From CAYSWH01 sp964434775 (GTDB lineage Bacteria > Patescibacteriota > JACMRA01), in NCBI GenBank assembly GCA_964434775.1, contig CAYSWH010000006.1:1-64000 (forward strand): a DNA stretch of 64,000 nt. The letters run 5' to 3'. The notes beneath the pieces are model-generated. The model searched no databases and was not told where the DNA came from. It worked only from the letters and a program-made list of their open reading frames with translations. The number at the start of each line of letters is the position of its first letter. The first letter of the stretch is position 1. This document shows positions 1-8,249 of this stretch, one piece after another. The translations under genes and the position numbers were made by a program.

Positions 1-152
1 AATATGAGCCGCAAGTAAGATTCCGGTCAAGAGGTAAACATCGGATAGCCCTGATGTATTACATACTTGACTAAAATAGGAATGAATATTTAAATGAGGT
101 CTGTTTTATTTTTTTACAAAGCGAGTGAACTAATACGTGTTAACAAAAAACT
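1..152 (+). other. Window-edge spacer upstream of secY
   Basis: This stretch precedes secY. An open frame from position 3 to the TAA at 72-74 could be the last 23 codons of a gene that begins outside the window, but the peptide is not recognisable. A second frame closes at position 18. In many bacteria secY follows rplO; nothing here resembles the L15 C-terminus. Positions 141-152 belong to a repeat shared with 7146-7173. Confidence 0.3.
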
Positions 153-168
153 ATGTTTAGAAGATTTT
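141..168 (+). repeat. 28-nt repeat spanning the secY start (copy A)
   Basis: These 28 bases cover 12 nt upstream of the secY ATG and the first 16 nt of the gene. They recur exactly, in inverse orientation, at 7146-7173. The match does not extend on either side. Confidence 0.8.
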
Positions 169-1847
169 TGCTGGTTTTTACCGATCCAGAACTAAGACTA
201 AAGTTAACCAAAATAATATTACTTTTAACTACTGCCAGAATTTTAGCTCATGTACCTATTCCGCTTCTTGGAATTAGTGATATTTCCGCAGTTATTGATT
301 CGGATGCTATCTTTGGTCTTTTGAATACTATTTCCGGGGGTGCTTACGGACGACTGTCTTTTGTCATGCTTGGAATCGGACCTTACATTACAGCCTCGAT
401 TGTAATGCAGCTAATGGGTGTTATTGTGCCAAAGATTAAAGAAATTCAAAAAGAGGAAGGAGAGCAAGGAAAACAGAAAATTAACCGCTGGACAAGGTTT
501 CTCACGGTGCCTTTGTCGGCACTTAATGCCTGGGGAATTATGCGCTATCTCTCTAGCGACCCGCAAACCAGTTCTCTTTTTCCTGAAAGTTTCACAAATA
601 GTTCAGGGAGTGAAGCTGTTTGGTCTTGGTTTATAGTGATTGGATCTTTAACAGCCGGGAGTATTATTATGATGTGGATCGGGGAATTGATTAGTGAATA
701 TAAAATGGGTAACGGTATCTCTCTTTTGATTCTTTCAGGTATTGTTGTTAGATTACCGGATCAATTAGTCTTTCTCTCCCAAGAATTATATCCTGACGTA
801 CAAGAATTATTCGGTAAATTTACTTTGGAAAAAGCTAGTAATCTTGACGTGTGGAAAGCCTTTATATGGCAGAATCCTCAATGGGAGCTAATCCGAAGCA
901 CAGTCATGTTTGCGGTCATATTTGTAGTTACTCTTATGTTGGTGGTCTACATTAATGATGCGGTCAGAAAACTCAAGGTAGTTTATTCTAGAAGAGGTCA
1001 CGCAGTGGGTAATTCCAGGACTTTAGGTAAAGTCACTGCCAGCTTGCCGGTTAAAGTCAATATTGCCGGAATAATTCCAATTATCTTTGCCATTTCTTTT
1101 ATTTTGTTTCCGACTATCGTTGCCAGATTCTTTATAACATCCAATATGGAATCACTTTATAACACAGCTAATACTGTGACAGAGTTTTTGAGCACGGAGC
1201 AGCGTACAAATCCGGAGACAGGTGTTCCTATAGCCGAGCCGGACAATCTCCCTACCGGTTTTATGGGTTTTTATTATACTACAGATGCCGATAAAATGAA
1301 TGCAGCTGTAAATTATGATCCAACACTAGGCCAAGAATTACTCGGTTTTACAATTAGTACTCAAGAACAAGTAAAAACATCTTTGTTTGAAGGAACGTTT
1401 TTTAATCTTCAGGTGGACGGGACCAACTTTGGCGTTTTGCCGGAATTTAGTTTTAGATTCTCCGGAATTTTAGCTTACAATCTGTTTTATTTCCTTTTGG
1501 TGATTTTCTTTACTTATTTCTATACCAATACTATTGCCTTTAAGACTGACGATGTGGCCGAGAATTTGCAAAAAAGCGGGGCTTATATCCCGGGTTACAG
1601 GCCCGGTCCGGAAACCGAGTCTTACCTAAGTTATGTTTCCAATAGGCTAAACGTAGCCGGTAGTATTTTTTTGGCTAGTATAGCTATTGCTCCTATTCTT
1701 ATGGGATCAAACGTAATTTTAGGAGACCTAAATTATATTGTCGGAGGTACTACTATCTTGATTTTGGTATCCGTTACTATTGAATCTATGAGACAGATCG
1801 AAGCTCAGGCTACGGCGGTTGACTACGACAGATTTACCAAGTACTAG
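153..1847 (+). CDS. secY: Preprotein translocase subunit SecY
   Basis: This is the central channel subunit of the Sec translocon, which exports unfolded proteins through the cytoplasmic membrane. The N-terminal helix and plug region, the GPYITASIVMQ stretch, and the C-terminal loop (NLQKSGAYIPGYRPGPET) are typical. At 564 residues it is well above the usual length of about 430. The excess is mainly one insertion of roughly 100 residues at about 328-436, between the TM7 (PIIFAISFILFPTIV) and TM8 (LAYNLFYFLLVIFF) regions, where the family normally has a short external loop. The ATG is chosen because the conserved N-terminus begins there. No Shine-Dalgarno site is visible. It is followed by a terminator and stands alone here rather than in an spc-type operon. 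Confidence 0.97.
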   Translation: MFRRFLLVFTDPELRLKLTKIILLLTTARILAHVPIPLLGISDISAVIDSDAIFGLLNTISGGAYGRLSFVMLGIGPYITASIVMQLMGVIVPKIKEIQKEEGEQGKQKINRWTRFLTVPLSALNAWGIMRYLSSDPQTSSLFPESFTNSSGSEAVWSWFIVIGSLTAGSIIMMWIGELISEYKMGNGISLLILSGIVVRLPDQLVFLSQELYPDVQELFGKFTLEKASNLDVWKAFIWQNPQWELIRSTVMFAVIFVVTLMLVVYINDAVRKLKVVYSRRGHAVGNSRTLGKVTASLPVKVNIAGIIPIIFAISFILFPTIVARFFITSNMESLYNTANTVTEFLSTEQRTNPETGVPIAEPDNLPTGFMGFYYTTDADKMNAAVNYDPTLGQELLGFTISTQEQVKTSLFEGTFFNLQVDGTNFGVLPEFSFRFSGILAYNLFYFLLVIFFTYFYTNTIAFKTDDVAENLQKSGAYIPGYRPGPETESYLSYVSNRLNVAGSIFLASIAIAPILMGSNVILGDLNYIVGGTTILILVSVTIESMRQIEAQATAVDYDRFTKY

Positions 1848-1867
1848 AATTAAAAAAATTAATAATT

Positions 1868-1895
1868 AGGCTCCCCGTTGTGGGGCCTTTTTTTG
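1868..1895 (+). terminator. Rho-independent terminator after secY
   Basis: A GC-rich hairpin (GGCTCCCC, GTTG loop, TGGGGCC) is followed by seven T residues. It lies 20 nt after the secY stop. On the other strand the hairpin is followed by a T-rich tract, so it may also stop the convergent gene that ends at 1903. Confidence 0.9.
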
Positions 1896-1902
1896 TTGTA
1901 TT

Positions 1903-3372
1903 TTACAACTGTTCATCTCTGCCTTTGTCCCTATCCTGCACCATTTGATCATAAAATCCTTGTGGGTTACGATTTATCTCCTCATATTTATCACCAACTT
2001 GAGTTTCTTCAAACCCTAGTTTTTCTATCATCTTTTGAGCCAAATTACCAAACTTAACTGCATCGTCTTGCTTCATCAAACTTTGATCTTCTGCAATATC
2101 CACAGCCGCTTCAATCATAACTACACTCAGACGTTTCCAAATTTCCTCTCGATTATTTAGACCTTCCTCTTTAACCAAAAAATACAGAGCTTGGAAAAAA
2201 CGAGGCCAAGAATAGTAACCGTGCTCTTTGAAATTTTTTTGATATTCTTCAATTGTCGGGCTGATAAGGCTTGAGAATTTTGCCTCAGTTGTAAAATGAA
2301 GATGCCTTTTATCCAAAGAATTAGCAATTACCCAGCCTTCTTGAGAAGGAAAGAACTTTTTCGGCTTAATTAATTTGTTGACTAATTTATCAATGATTAA
2401 GTGGTAGCCTTCATGTTCAGCGTTATTTATCAAAGCCTCTTCAATGTTTTTAAACAAATCCAATAAAACCATTCTCTGACAAAAAGAGATCAAGCTGTGT
2501 CCTCTTTTATGGCGATGTTCCCCGTAATCATCAGAGTCAAATCTGTATTCAGCCGAATCAGATACGGTTCCATATTCTGAGATCTTTGCAAACGGAAGGG
2601 TCTTTTTCATAAAATAATCCCAATCAACACCCATGTTTTTTACTTCCTTGGGGTTATCTACTGAAAAAAATACAAAGACAGTTGTTCTGTCTTGCAAGTA
2701 ATCGTTCAGGTACCTTTGAAAATTATCTTTTCCTCCAAATAAGACAATAATTCTTTGAAGATAATCACTATCATTTAATTCTTTATTAATAATTTCCCAC
2801 AATTCTTTATGTTGTTCTCTGGCATCGTTTAGAACGGAAAAGTAACTCTTAAAGGCTTCTATAGCCCTTTCACTACTCCAATCTATATTTAGTTTACTTC
2901 CTTGAAAATCAATCTCCAAGTCATCTGTTTGGTCCTGAATTACCAGATAACCTTGTGTAAAAAGACAAACGGCATTATCTTCTTTGAGTTCTACAACTCC
3001 AGCAAAGTTTTCCTCAGCTTCTCCGGCATAGTAATAGAAGTTGCCAACAGCATTTATCAACTTCCATAAATCATCTACCAAAATTTCTCCTCCCGACTCT
3101 TCTATCTGCTTCATTCCGTCCCTGTAAATCCTGAGATAGTGTTGCATCATTTCAATTCGATGGTCTAGGTCTTGGATATATTCATCTTGAGTAAATTCCG
3201 CATCATCGTAGATGGAGTAAAAAACTTGTTCTCCATAGCCGGCAATTTTATCTCTTTCTTTTTGTAAATCGGCAATTTTCCTAGTCATTTCTCTTACTTT
3301 CTGACGGCCAAGTTCCAACTGTCTTTCTACAAGAGGGTCTTTTTCCTTTTCAGCTAGTAGCAATTCGGTCAT
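1903..3372 (-). CDS. Uncharacterised 489-residue protein with an HEGYH motif
   Basis: I do not recognise the family. The N-terminal 60 residues or so are highly charged and probably helical or coiled-coil (RQKVREMTRKIADLQKERDKI). There is no signal peptide or membrane segment, so it is probably cytosolic. Around residue 320 the sequence AEHEGYHLII fits the generic zincin pattern HExxH, with uncharged residues at the variable positions. No third zinc ligand can be assigned, so peptidase activity is only a possibility. The C-terminal tail is polar and acidic. It is a monocistronic gene, divergent from ilvE with a spacer of about 90 nt. Confidence 0.6.
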   Translation of the reverse strand: MTELLLAEKEKDPLVERQLELGRQKVREMTRKIADLQKERDKIAGYGEQVFYSIYDDAEFTQDEYIQDLDHRIEMMQHYLRIYRDGMKQIEESGGEILVDDLWKLINAVGNFYYYAGEAEENFAGVVELKEDNAVCLFTQGYLVIQDQTDDLEIDFQGSKLNIDWSSERAIEAFKSYFSVLNDAREQHKELWEIINKELNDSDYLQRIIVLFGGKDNFQRYLNDYLQDRTTVFVFFSVDNPKEVKNMGVDWDYFMKKTLPFAKISEYGTVSDSAEYRFDSDDYGEHRHKRGHSLISFCQRMVLLDLFKNIEEALINNAEHEGYHLIIDKLVNKLIKPKKFFPSQEGWVIANSLDKRHLHFTTEAKFSSLISPTIEEYQKNFKEHGYYSWPRFFQALYFLVKEEGLNNREEIWKRLSVVMIEAAVDIAEDQSLMKQDDAVKFGNLAQKMIEKLGFEETQVGDKYEEINRNPQGFYDQMVQDRDKGRDEQL

Positions 3373-3463
3373 CTAAAAATTAAGAATAGCAAAAATTGCC
3401 TCTTTTGGCAAAAGTTGACAATTTGCCTAGAAAGGAAGAAACTAAGTTTGTAATAATCTGGTT

Positions 3464-4381
3464 ATGGCAAAGTATAAATTTCTCCCGAAGGCTTATTTGA
3501 ATGGCAAGTTTGTTGATTTTGATAAAGCTAAGATTTCTGTGGCGACTCATGCTTTGCACTATGGAACGGCGGCTTTTGGAGGTTTGAGAGCTACTTTTGA
3601 TTCAAAAAAAACTAATGAAGTACTCTTATTCAGATTAGACAGGCATATTAAGAGATTTTGTCAGAGTGCCAAGTATTTAGGTCATCACTTGGAAGAACAG
3701 GATGTAGAAAGTAAAATTAAAGAGTTCGTCAGGCAAAATAACACCAAAAACCCGTTTTATATCCGTCCTCTAGTCTATATTTCAGATTTAGGTATTTCTC
3801 CCAGGATTCATAACGCTGAAAAAGATTGGCTAATTTACGGTTTGGAGCTTGGAGATTATCTCTCTCCGGAAGGGGTTAGTTGCTGCTTTGCTTCCTGGTA
3901 TCGTCAAGAGGATCGTTCCATTCCTTTGCGGGGTAAAATCTCGGCGGCCTATATTACTTCTTCTCTAGCTAAAACCGAGGCTATTGAGAGGGGTTATGAC
4001 GAGGCGATATTGATGAATAGTCAGGGTAAGGTCTGCGAGGCTTCGGGAATGAATATTTTTATGGTTAGAGAAGGCAAAATAATTACACCCGGAGTAGATC
4101 AAGACATTTTAGAAGGAATTACCAGAGACAGTATAATTCAACTGGCCAAGGATTTAAAAATTGAGGTAGAGGTTAGACCTGTAGATAAAACCGAATTAAT
4201 CATAGCCGACGAAGTTTTTTTGAGTGGGACTGCGGCTAGAATAACCCCGGTTAAAAAGATTGAAAATTATTCTCTTTCTGCAAAGAGGCCAATTACCGAC
4301 AAACTTAAAGGCCTGCTAACAACTATCAACCAAGGTCAAGAAAAAAAGTACGAAAACTGGCTTACTAGGATAGCCGGGTAG
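3464..4381 (+). CDS. ilvE: Branched-chain amino acid aminotransferase (class IV)
   Basis: This is a PLP-dependent fold-type IV transaminase that interconverts branched-chain amino acids and their 2-oxo acids. Evidence is the N-terminal HALHYGTAAFGGLRA stretch (family HYG..xFEGxRAY), the PLP lysine at residue 158 (RGKISAAY), and the downstream EASGMNIFMV stretch (family E.xG.NlF.V). The length of 305 residues is normal. The usual FEG is FGG here, so substrate preference (Leu/Ile/Val versus D-amino acid or aminodeoxychorismate) is less certain. Other branched-chain genes lie at 5338-6982 and 10843-12657 but not in one operon. No ilvC or ilvBN is in the window. Confidence 0.85.
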   Translation: MAKYKFLPKAYLNGKFVDFDKAKISVATHALHYGTAAFGGLRATFDSKKTNEVLLFRLDRHIKRFCQSAKYLGHHLEEQDVESKIKEFVRQNNTKNPFYIRPLVYISDLGISPRIHNAEKDWLIYGLELGDYLSPEGVSCCFASWYRQEDRSIPLRGKISAAYITSSLAKTEAIERGYDEAILMNSQGKVCEASGMNIFMVREGKIITPGVDQDILEGITRDSIIQLAKDLKIEVEVRPVDKTELIIADEVFLSGTAARITPVKKIENYSLSAKRPITDKLKGLLTTINQGQEKKYENWLTRIAG

Positions 4382-4694
4382 TCAGAGTTTGCTGCAATCA
4401 AATTGCATAATAATTACTATCGGATTCGAAAAAATTTTTTAAATTTCACTGCGAGTAGTAAGTTATTTGATAAGAATAAACGCTTTTTCAATGTGTAGCA
4501 ATACAAAAATAGAAGTCAATATAATTTGTCAAACTTGATTAACTAAGTGTTTACAAAATAAGAAGAAAAAAATTCTTGACAGAAAAATAAAAAAAATTTA
4601 AAAGTTGCCCACCAAAAAATAATGGTTAAAAAAAATATTTAATCAATAGTTCCATTATTATAATAGTCATTTTTAACAGCAATTACAAAGGTGT
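4382..4694 (+). promoter_or_regulatory. AT-rich spacer with a possible promoter for the 4695 gene
   Basis: This 313-nt stretch has no credible gene. It contains a consensus TATAAT at 4659-4664, about 30 nt before the ATG at 4695, without a good -35 at standard spacing. A TTGACA at about 4575 has only a weak -10 downstream. No structured RNA was recognised. Confidence 0.35.
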
Positions 4695-4883
4695 ATGCAA
4701 ACTTTCTCTCAAACAAAGGCGGTGAAAACAACTCAAGAGAGTAACCGTTTTCAGGATTTAAAAGAAATAATTAAAGAAATGGAATTAATCCTAAACTTAG
4801 GCTCCGGCTTGAGCAAGAAAGAACAAAATCAGATCAAGAGGTACGTTGAAAGGCTTTTAAAGACCGTAAATCAAGCCAATTAA
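4695..4883 (+). CDS. Small charged protein, 62 residues
   Basis: This is an unrecognised short ORF. After a Gln/Thr-rich start, residues 20-58 look strongly helical (FQDLKEIIKEMELIL and EQNQIKRYVERLLKTV), with heptad-like hydrophobic spacing that suggests a helical hairpin. A TATAAT precedes it and a strong terminator follows 36 nt after the stop. It is therefore a self-contained transcription unit, which supports it being real. No function can be assigned. Confidence 0.6.
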   Translation: MQTFSQTKAVKTTQESNRFQDLKEIIKEMELILNLGSGLSKKEQNQIKRYVERLLKTVNQAN

Positions 4884-4918
4884 ATCTTTTTTGTTAATTT
4901 GTAGCTCTGTAGAGCTGT

Positions 4919-4944
4919 CCCTGAAGAATTTTCAGGGTTTTTTT
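4919..4944 (+). terminator. Rho-independent terminator after the 62-residue gene
   Basis: The hairpin has arms CCCTGAA and TTCAGGG with a five-base loop, followed by seven T residues. Confidence 0.9.
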
Positions 4945-4951
4945 GTTATAA

Positions 4952-5143
4952 TCGATCCGAATATAACCAACACCTGTCACGGCGAACTCGTTTCGGCATC
5001 TCTTCGAATAGATCCTGAAATAAATTCAGGATGACTGGGCAGTTTTGGTTTCCAGGATGACGAGGTTGCAAATTAAGGATGAGTAATTGGCAAGTGACGG
5101 AGAAAAATATGGAAATGTCTAAGTTTAAGAGGAGATAGCTATA
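4952..5143 (+). repeat. Intergenic repeat, copy 1 (direct orientation)
   Basis: This 192-nt non-coding element shares blocks with 7237-7420 in the same order and orientation: TCGATCCGAATATAACC at the start, GTCACGGCGAACTCGTTTCG in the middle, and AATGTCTA...TAGCTATA at the end. An internal hairpin (TCCTGAA/TTCAGGA) is present. The spacer continues to 5337 with no further feature seen. With copy 2 it brackets ilvA and ridA. Confidence 0.75.
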
Positions 5144-5337
5144 GAACTAAATCTAAACTAAAGGTTTTACTAACCAATATTAAAACTGGATATTTCCAGG
5201 TATTCACCTTTTTTATGAAGATTGTTTGGCAATAGTCAGGAGTTTTTGATTACCAAAAAGTGACTATATTTAGAACGATTATAAATTCTCTAAAACTGTT
5301 TCCAGAACAGAACCAACCATTCAGCAGTTTTAATTCA

Positions 5338-6579
5338 TTACACAATCAAACCGTAGAGTGGATCATCTGGGTCGATAACTTGGTAAGAGATTTCGTTTTC
5401 TTTCAACCTTTGGATTAACGGTTCGTAGTCATCTTGACTATTTAGTTCTATACCAACGAGTGCCGGACCTTTCTCCTTATCATTTTTCTTAATATACTCA
5501 AATCTAACAATGTCATCTTTTGGTCCTAATACTTTATCAACCAGCCTTTTCAGCTGACCCGGCTTTTGGGCGAATTCAATAATAAAATAATGCTTTAAAC
5601 CTTGATAGATAAGGCTTTTTTCCACTATTTCCGGATATCTAAGCAAGTCGTTATTTCCGCCTGAGACAATACATACAACCATTTTACCTTTGATTTCCTC
5701 TCTCATGTTTTCCAGGGCCGCCAAGGAGAGTGCTCCGGAAGGTTCAGTAATAATTCCCTCATTCTGATAAAGATTAATCATTTCCACACAAACTTGTCCG
5801 TCCTTTACAAGCTCTACTTTATCCAAATACTTTCGGCAATGTTTGAAGGTCGTTTCACCCGGGGTTTTGACTGCCGTACCATCCAAAAATGTGTCTATTT
5901 GAGTGATTGTGGACACCTTTCCGTTTTTCAAGGAAGTGTACATCGAAGCCTGATTCTGAGACTCGACCCCAACTATTTTGATATTTCTATCTTCCTCTTT
6001 AAGGTAAGTAGCTACCCCCGAGGCCAGACCTCCTCCTCCGACGGACATTAAAACATAATCAGGATTTCTTTCAGTTTGATCTAGAATCTCTTTGCCAATG
6101 GTTCCTTGGCCGGCGATAGTCCTTTCATCATCAAAAGGGTGAACAAAAACGGCTTGGTTTTTCCGGCAATACTCTTTTGATTCTTTGCTGGACTCGTCAA
6201 AGTTGTTTCCTACAAGCTTAACCTTGGCATAACTACCACCGAATTTTTTTACTTTTTGCACCTTTTGGTTGGGTGTTGTTAAGGGCATAAAGATGGTTCC
6301 TTTAATTTTGAGAGCAGAGCAACTGTAAGCTACTCCCTGTGCATGATTGCCGGCACTTACACATACCACACCCTTCTGCCTTTCCTCCGGAGTTAAATTT
6401 TTGATTAAATTATATGCTCCTCTAATTTTGAAAGACCTGACTTCTTGTAGATCTTCCCTTTTGAGATATATTTCGGCCCGGTACTGTTCGGAGAGTCTTT
6501 TACAATAATTAATAGGGCTGGTAATGGTTACTTCGGCAATAGTACCGGCAGCCTTGTGAATGTCTTTTTGACTGATCAT
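5338..6579 (-). CDS. ilvA: Threonine dehydratase (biosynthetic type)
   Basis: This PLP enzyme deaminates threonine to 2-oxobutanoate, the first step towards isoleucine. The PLP lysine is K51 in VRSFKIRGAYN; the glycine-rich phosphate loop SVGGGGLASG and the SAGNHAQGVAYS stretch are also typical. After about residue 325 comes a single ACT-like regulatory domain (HYFIIEFAQKPGQLKRLVDKVL), as in the short 410-420-residue IlvA forms. It lies 7 nt downstream of ridA on the same strand. That pairing is functional, because RidA hydrolyses the reactive enamine/imine released by IlvA. The pair is flanked by two direct repeat copies. Confidence 0.94.
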   Translation of the reverse strand: MISQKDIHKAAGTIAEVTITSPINYCKRLSEQYRAEIYLKREDLQEVRSFKIRGAYNLIKNLTPEERQKGVVCVSAGNHAQGVAYSCSALKIKGTIFMPLTTPNQKVQKVKKFGGSYAKVKLVGNNFDESSKESKEYCRKNQAVFVHPFDDERTIAGQGTIGKEILDQTERNPDYVLMSVGGGGLASGVATYLKEEDRNIKIVGVESQNQASMYTSLKNGKVSTITQIDTFLDGTAVKTPGETTFKHCRKYLDKVELVKDGQVCVEMINLYQNEGIITEPSGALSLAALENMREEIKGKMVVCIVSGGNNDLLRYPEIVEKSLIYQGLKHYFIIEFAQKPGQLKRLVDKVLGPKDDIVRFEYIKKNDKEKGPALVGIELNSQDDYEPLIQRLKENEISYQVIDPDDPLYGLIV

Positions 6580-6586
6580 AGTGTGT

Positions 6587-6982
6587 TTATTTTACTGCAA
6601 TGCAAGCGATTTCTACGCTAGCACCTAAGGGCAATTTGCTAACCTCATATGCTACCCTGGCAGGCTTATAATCTTCAGGGAAATAATCACCGTAAATTTC
6701 ATTTACATCCTGATAGTCATTAATATCCTCCAAAAAAATTTCACACTTGACGATATTGGAAAAACTGCAGCCGGCGGCTTCCAAAATATTTTGCATGTTT
6801 TTTAGGGCTTGTTTCGCTTGTTCTTTTACGTCACCCTCAATTAACTTACCGGATTCCGGATCCAAAGCAATTTGACCGGAGCAATAAATAGTTTGGGAAG
6901 TCTTTTGGTTATCTACGGCAATGGCCTGGGAATAAACGGTTGCAGCTCTTGGTGCCTTTTCGGTGTGGATTTTCTCTATCAT
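6587..6982 (-). CDS. ridA: RidA / YjgF enamine-imine deaminase
   Basis: This small trimeric enzyme hydrolyses 2-aminoacrylate and 2-aminocrotonate made by PLP dehydratases. The 131 residues contain the family hallmarks: YSQAIAV near the N-terminus, the IYCSGQIALDP stretch, a run resembling QAKQALKNMQNILEAAG, and the C-terminal PARVAYEVSKLPLGASVEI with the catalytic arginine. It is the first gene of the ridA-ilvA unit. Confidence 0.95.
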   Translation of the reverse strand: MIEKIHTEKAPRAATVYSQAIAVDNQKTSQTIYCSGQIALDPESGKLIEGDVKEQAKQALKNMQNILEAAGCSFSNIVKCEIFLEDINDYQDVNEIYGDYFPEDYKPARVAYEVSKLPLGASVEIACIAVK

Positions 6983-7236
6983 AAAATTGTTGTTAATATT
7001 AAGAATATTTCAAGACTTAGCCTGCCTAAAAGGTTTTGTCAATAAGCAACTTGGCCATATTATTTAGTCTGCTTCTGGAAGGAAAAGCCAATTTTAAGAA
7101 ATCGGTCAATTTGTTTATACGATTTTTATTAATAGAAAGAATTATAAAATCTTCTAAACATAGTTTTTTGTTAGTAAATCGTTTTATAAATATAAATTGA
7201 TCAAGGTATCTCTGAAAAACTCTGATTTTAATATAG
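6983..7236. other. Spacer upstream of ridA
   Basis: This is a non-coding AT-rich stretch between ridA and repeat copy 2. A minus-strand open frame (7026-7334) runs through it, but its N-terminal part is translated repeat, so I treat it as chance. It holds copy B of the secY-start repeat. Confidence 0.4.
7146..7173 (-). repeat. 28-nt repeat matching the secY start (copy B)
   Basis: On the minus strand these 28 bases are identical to 141-168, including the secY ATG context. There is no secY coding sequence beyond the match. Confidence 0.8.
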
Positions 7237-7420
7237 TCGATCCGAATATAACCTACAACACTTGTCATACTGTCACGGCGAACTTGTTTCGGCATCTCTA
7301 TAGTCATGAGGGGATCCGGATCCTGGAGTAACAATAAAAAGACCCTGAAACGAGTTCAGGGAGCCGGTCTTCCTCCAAGTGAAATTTGAAAATGTCTAGG
7401 TTTAATCCGGTTTAGCTATA
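7237..7420 (+). repeat. Intergenic repeat, copy 2 (direct orientation)
   Basis: This 184-nt element matches 4952-5143 in blocks at the start, middle and end. It also contains an inverted repeat (CCCTGAA...TTCAGGG near 7345-7362). The rpsI start is 90 nt downstream; a TTGACA at 7456-7461 is a candidate -35 for the ribosomal operon, though no good -10 is visible. Confidence 0.75.
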
Positions 7421-7509
7421 ATTTTCAAAAAAGTTAACCAAGTTTGCTTTAATTCTTGACAATAACACTAATATTTATTTGATTTAGAACTTGGAAGTGA
7501 TAATAGTAT

Positions 7510-7911
7510 ATGAGTAGTACCAACCAAAAATATCATTACGGAGTAGGTAGAAGAAAAGCAGCTACAGCGAGAGCTAAGTTTTATACTAATTCAAAGAAAC
7601 TGGAAATTACTGTTAATAATAAATCTCCGGAAAAGCACTTTGATGATTTTAACTACAAAACAATCACCAACATGTTAACTACGGTTGGGGTGAAATCCGG
7701 AATTATTAAGATTTATGTTAAAGGCGGGGGTCTAATGGGTCAGTCGGAAGCTGCCAGATTGGCAATCTCCAAAGCCTTACTAGCCTTTGATGAGGAATAC
7801 AAACCTATTCTCAGGACAAACGGCTATATTACAACTGATACCAGAAAGGTTTTACCGAAGAGACCCGGACTTCGAAAAGCGAGAAAAAGAGAGCAGTGGT
7901 CCAAACGTTAA
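7510..7911 (+). CDS. rpsI: 30S ribosomal protein S9
   Basis: S9 binds the head of the 30S subunit, and its C-terminal tail reaches the P-site tRNA. The protein has YHYGVGRRKAATARAK at the N-terminus, the KGGGLMGQSEAARLAISKALL core and the tail KARKREQWSKR, which keeps the near-universal terminal SKR. Normally rplM and rpsI are adjacent; here rplM is at 29680-30132 on the other strand. It is followed by rpmA after 38 nt. Confidence 0.97.
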   Translation: MSSTNQKYHYGVGRRKAATARAKFYTNSKKLEITVNNKSPEKHFDDFNYKTITNMLTTVGVKSGIIKIYVKGGGLMGQSEAARLAISKALLAFDEEYKPILRTNGYITTDTRKVLPKRPGLRKARKREQWSKR

Positions 7912-7949
7912 TTTATTATTTTTTAGACTCTTAAAGATTTTATTTTGTT

Positions 7950-8234
7950 ATGGCACATAAAAAAGCAGCAGGTTCAGTCAAAAACGGTCGAGATTCAATT
8001 GCCAAAAGACTTGGTGTTAAAGTTTTTGGCGGTCAAAAAGTTAGAGTAGGGCAAATATTGGTTAGACAAAGAGGAACTAAGTTTCATCCCGGAAAAAATG
8101 TTAAAAGAGTTAGTGATGACAGTTTAATTGCTTTACAAGACGGAGTATTATCTTTTAAGGCGAAAAAAGTACTTAACTTCACCGGCAATCTTAAGAAGAG
8201 AACCTTTCTCGACATTACCAACTCTGAAGCCTAA
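7950..8234 (+). CDS. rpmA: 50S ribosomal protein L27
   Basis: The start MAHKKAAGSVKNGRDS and the KRLGVKVFGGQKV stretch are diagnostic of L27, whose N-terminus reaches the peptidyl transferase centre. The protein begins directly with the mature sequence, so it has no Firmicutes-type cleaved leader. L27 is usually paired with rplU; here rplU is in a different operon (30518-30805). Confidence 0.97.
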   Translation: MAHKKAAGSVKNGRDSIAKRLGVKVFGGQKVRVGQILVRQRGTKFHPGKNVKRVSDDSLIALQDGVLSFKAKKVLNFTGNLKKRTFLDITNSEA

Positions 8235-8249
8235 TTTTTAATTCAAAAC

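Noticed and set aside
7026..7334. 102-codon minus-strand open frame between ridA and rpsI
   Set aside because: Its N-terminal third is the intergenic repeat in translation and the rest has no recognisable domain; it also crosses the secY-start repeat.
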